Source of the DNA: Chitinophagales bacterium
GTDB taxonomy: Bacteria; Bacteroidota; Bacteroidia; Chitinophagales; JADIYW01
Reading direction: 5' to 3'
DNA: 6,758 nt
Assembly: GCA_020848315.1 (NCBI GenBank)
Contig: JADLAH010000312.1
Coordinates: forward strand, 1-6,758
Shown here: positions 6,364-6,758 of the stretch, one piece after another
How positions within the stretch are numbered: position 1 is the first letter of the stretch
Layout: each line of letters opens with the position of its first letter
Program-made: the position numbers and the translations under genes
Notes under the pieces: model-generated
Database searches by the model: none
The model's input: only the letters and a program-made list of their open reading frames with translations
What the model was told of the DNA's origin: nothing

Positions 6364-6758
6364 ACAACATCTTTTCTTTCGCTTTTATCCGCTTCCTGAT
6401 TATCCATATTAACATCCATACTACTAATAGACCGATGGCAACCGGAAATAAAATGATGACAAGAGACAGCACCGAAAATAAGCTGTCTTCTACAGTATAA
6501 GGATTGCCCAATTCAACACTATCAAACAACAAATTATCGAGTGGCTGTAAGCTGAATGTGTCTATTGCCGCAAATAAAGCCGCTGCCCGGGGTGGGATTT
6601 TGTTGAACTGAAATAATTTGTCTCTTTTGTAATAGGTAATAATCAGATTGTCCTTTGGGGTTGGTGAAAAGTTGGATTTGCTTCCGGCAAAGATTGCATA
6701 TTTTTTGTTGTACCTGAAATCAAATCCATCTGAAATACCCTTGACATAATCCAGTTTA
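6362..6758 (-). CDS. Partial protein of unknown function, C-terminal membrane segment
   Basis: An open frame enters from the right edge (first full codon 6757-6755) and runs 131 codons to TAA at 6364-6362; the N-terminus lies outside the window. I do not recognise the family. The visible part has a mixed-charge, probably extracytoplasmic region (about 1-92) with several beta-like stretches (YAIFAGSKSNF, NLIITYYKRD, KLFQFNKIPP). One hydrophobic segment follows (about 93-120, SLFSVLSLVIILFPVAIGLL and on). It ends in a basic tail, RKRIKAKEKML, which suggests a cytoplasmic C-terminus. Natural codon use, a long uninterrupted frame and a sensible membrane-then-positive tail support a real gene. It converges with the flippase with 37 bases between stops, so it is not part of that transcript. 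Confidence 0.7.
   Translation of the reverse strand, partial: KLDYVKGISDGFDFRYNKKYAIFAGSKSNFSPTPKDNLIITYYKRDKLFQFNKIPPRAAALFAAIDTFSLQPLDNLLFDSVELGNPYTVEDSLFSVLSLVIILFPVAIGLLVVWMLIWIIRKRIKAKEKML

Overview
The window looks like chromosomal DNA from a free-living or environmental member of the Bacteroidota, probably the Chitinophagia/Sphingobacteriia side. This is inferred from TAnnTTTG-type -7 boxes ahead of genes, the lack of convincing Shine-Dalgarno sequences, moderate GC content, and the style of the encoded PurK/PurE and MBOAT proteins. No species can be named from the sequence alone.

Layout: positions 1-532 hold no supportable gene but contain three separate hairpins and two TAnnTTTG boxes. 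Next come purK (533-1705) and purE (1770-2252) on the + strand. Together they convert AIR to CAIR by the two-step N5-CAIR route of purine synthesis. The 64-base gap between them holds five copies of a 7-bp tandem repeat that runs almost to the purE start, plus one inverted copy of the repeat upstream. purE converges with a minus-strand pair, an MBOAT O-acyltransferase (4866-3355) followed after 5 bases by a membrane-anchored SGNH-hydrolase-like protein (3349-2264). This is the classic two-protein arrangement for acylating an exported polysaccharide (compare AlgI/AlgJ-AlgX, DltB/DltD, PatA/PatB). Divergent from the MBOAT gene, across a roughly 100-base promoter region, is a polysaccharide flippase of the Wzx/MOP type (about 4975-6324, non-ATG start). 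It converges with the C-terminal 131 codons of an unrecognised single-pass membrane protein that runs off the right edge (6758-6362, minus).

How the parts fit: purK-purE is a housekeeping purine module. The flippase and the MBOAT-SGNH pair plausibly form a small surface-glycan module, with the flippase moving a lipid-linked glycan across the inner membrane and the pair transferring an acyl group (probably acetyl) to it. No glycosyltransferase or polymerase lies inside the window, so the glycan and the functional link are inference. I see no CRISPR array, tRNA, rRNA, insertion sequence or clear novel defence system. The points most worth a second look are the heptamer repeat array at the purE start, the structured purK leader, and the Asn in place of the expected Asp in the SGNH DxxH block.
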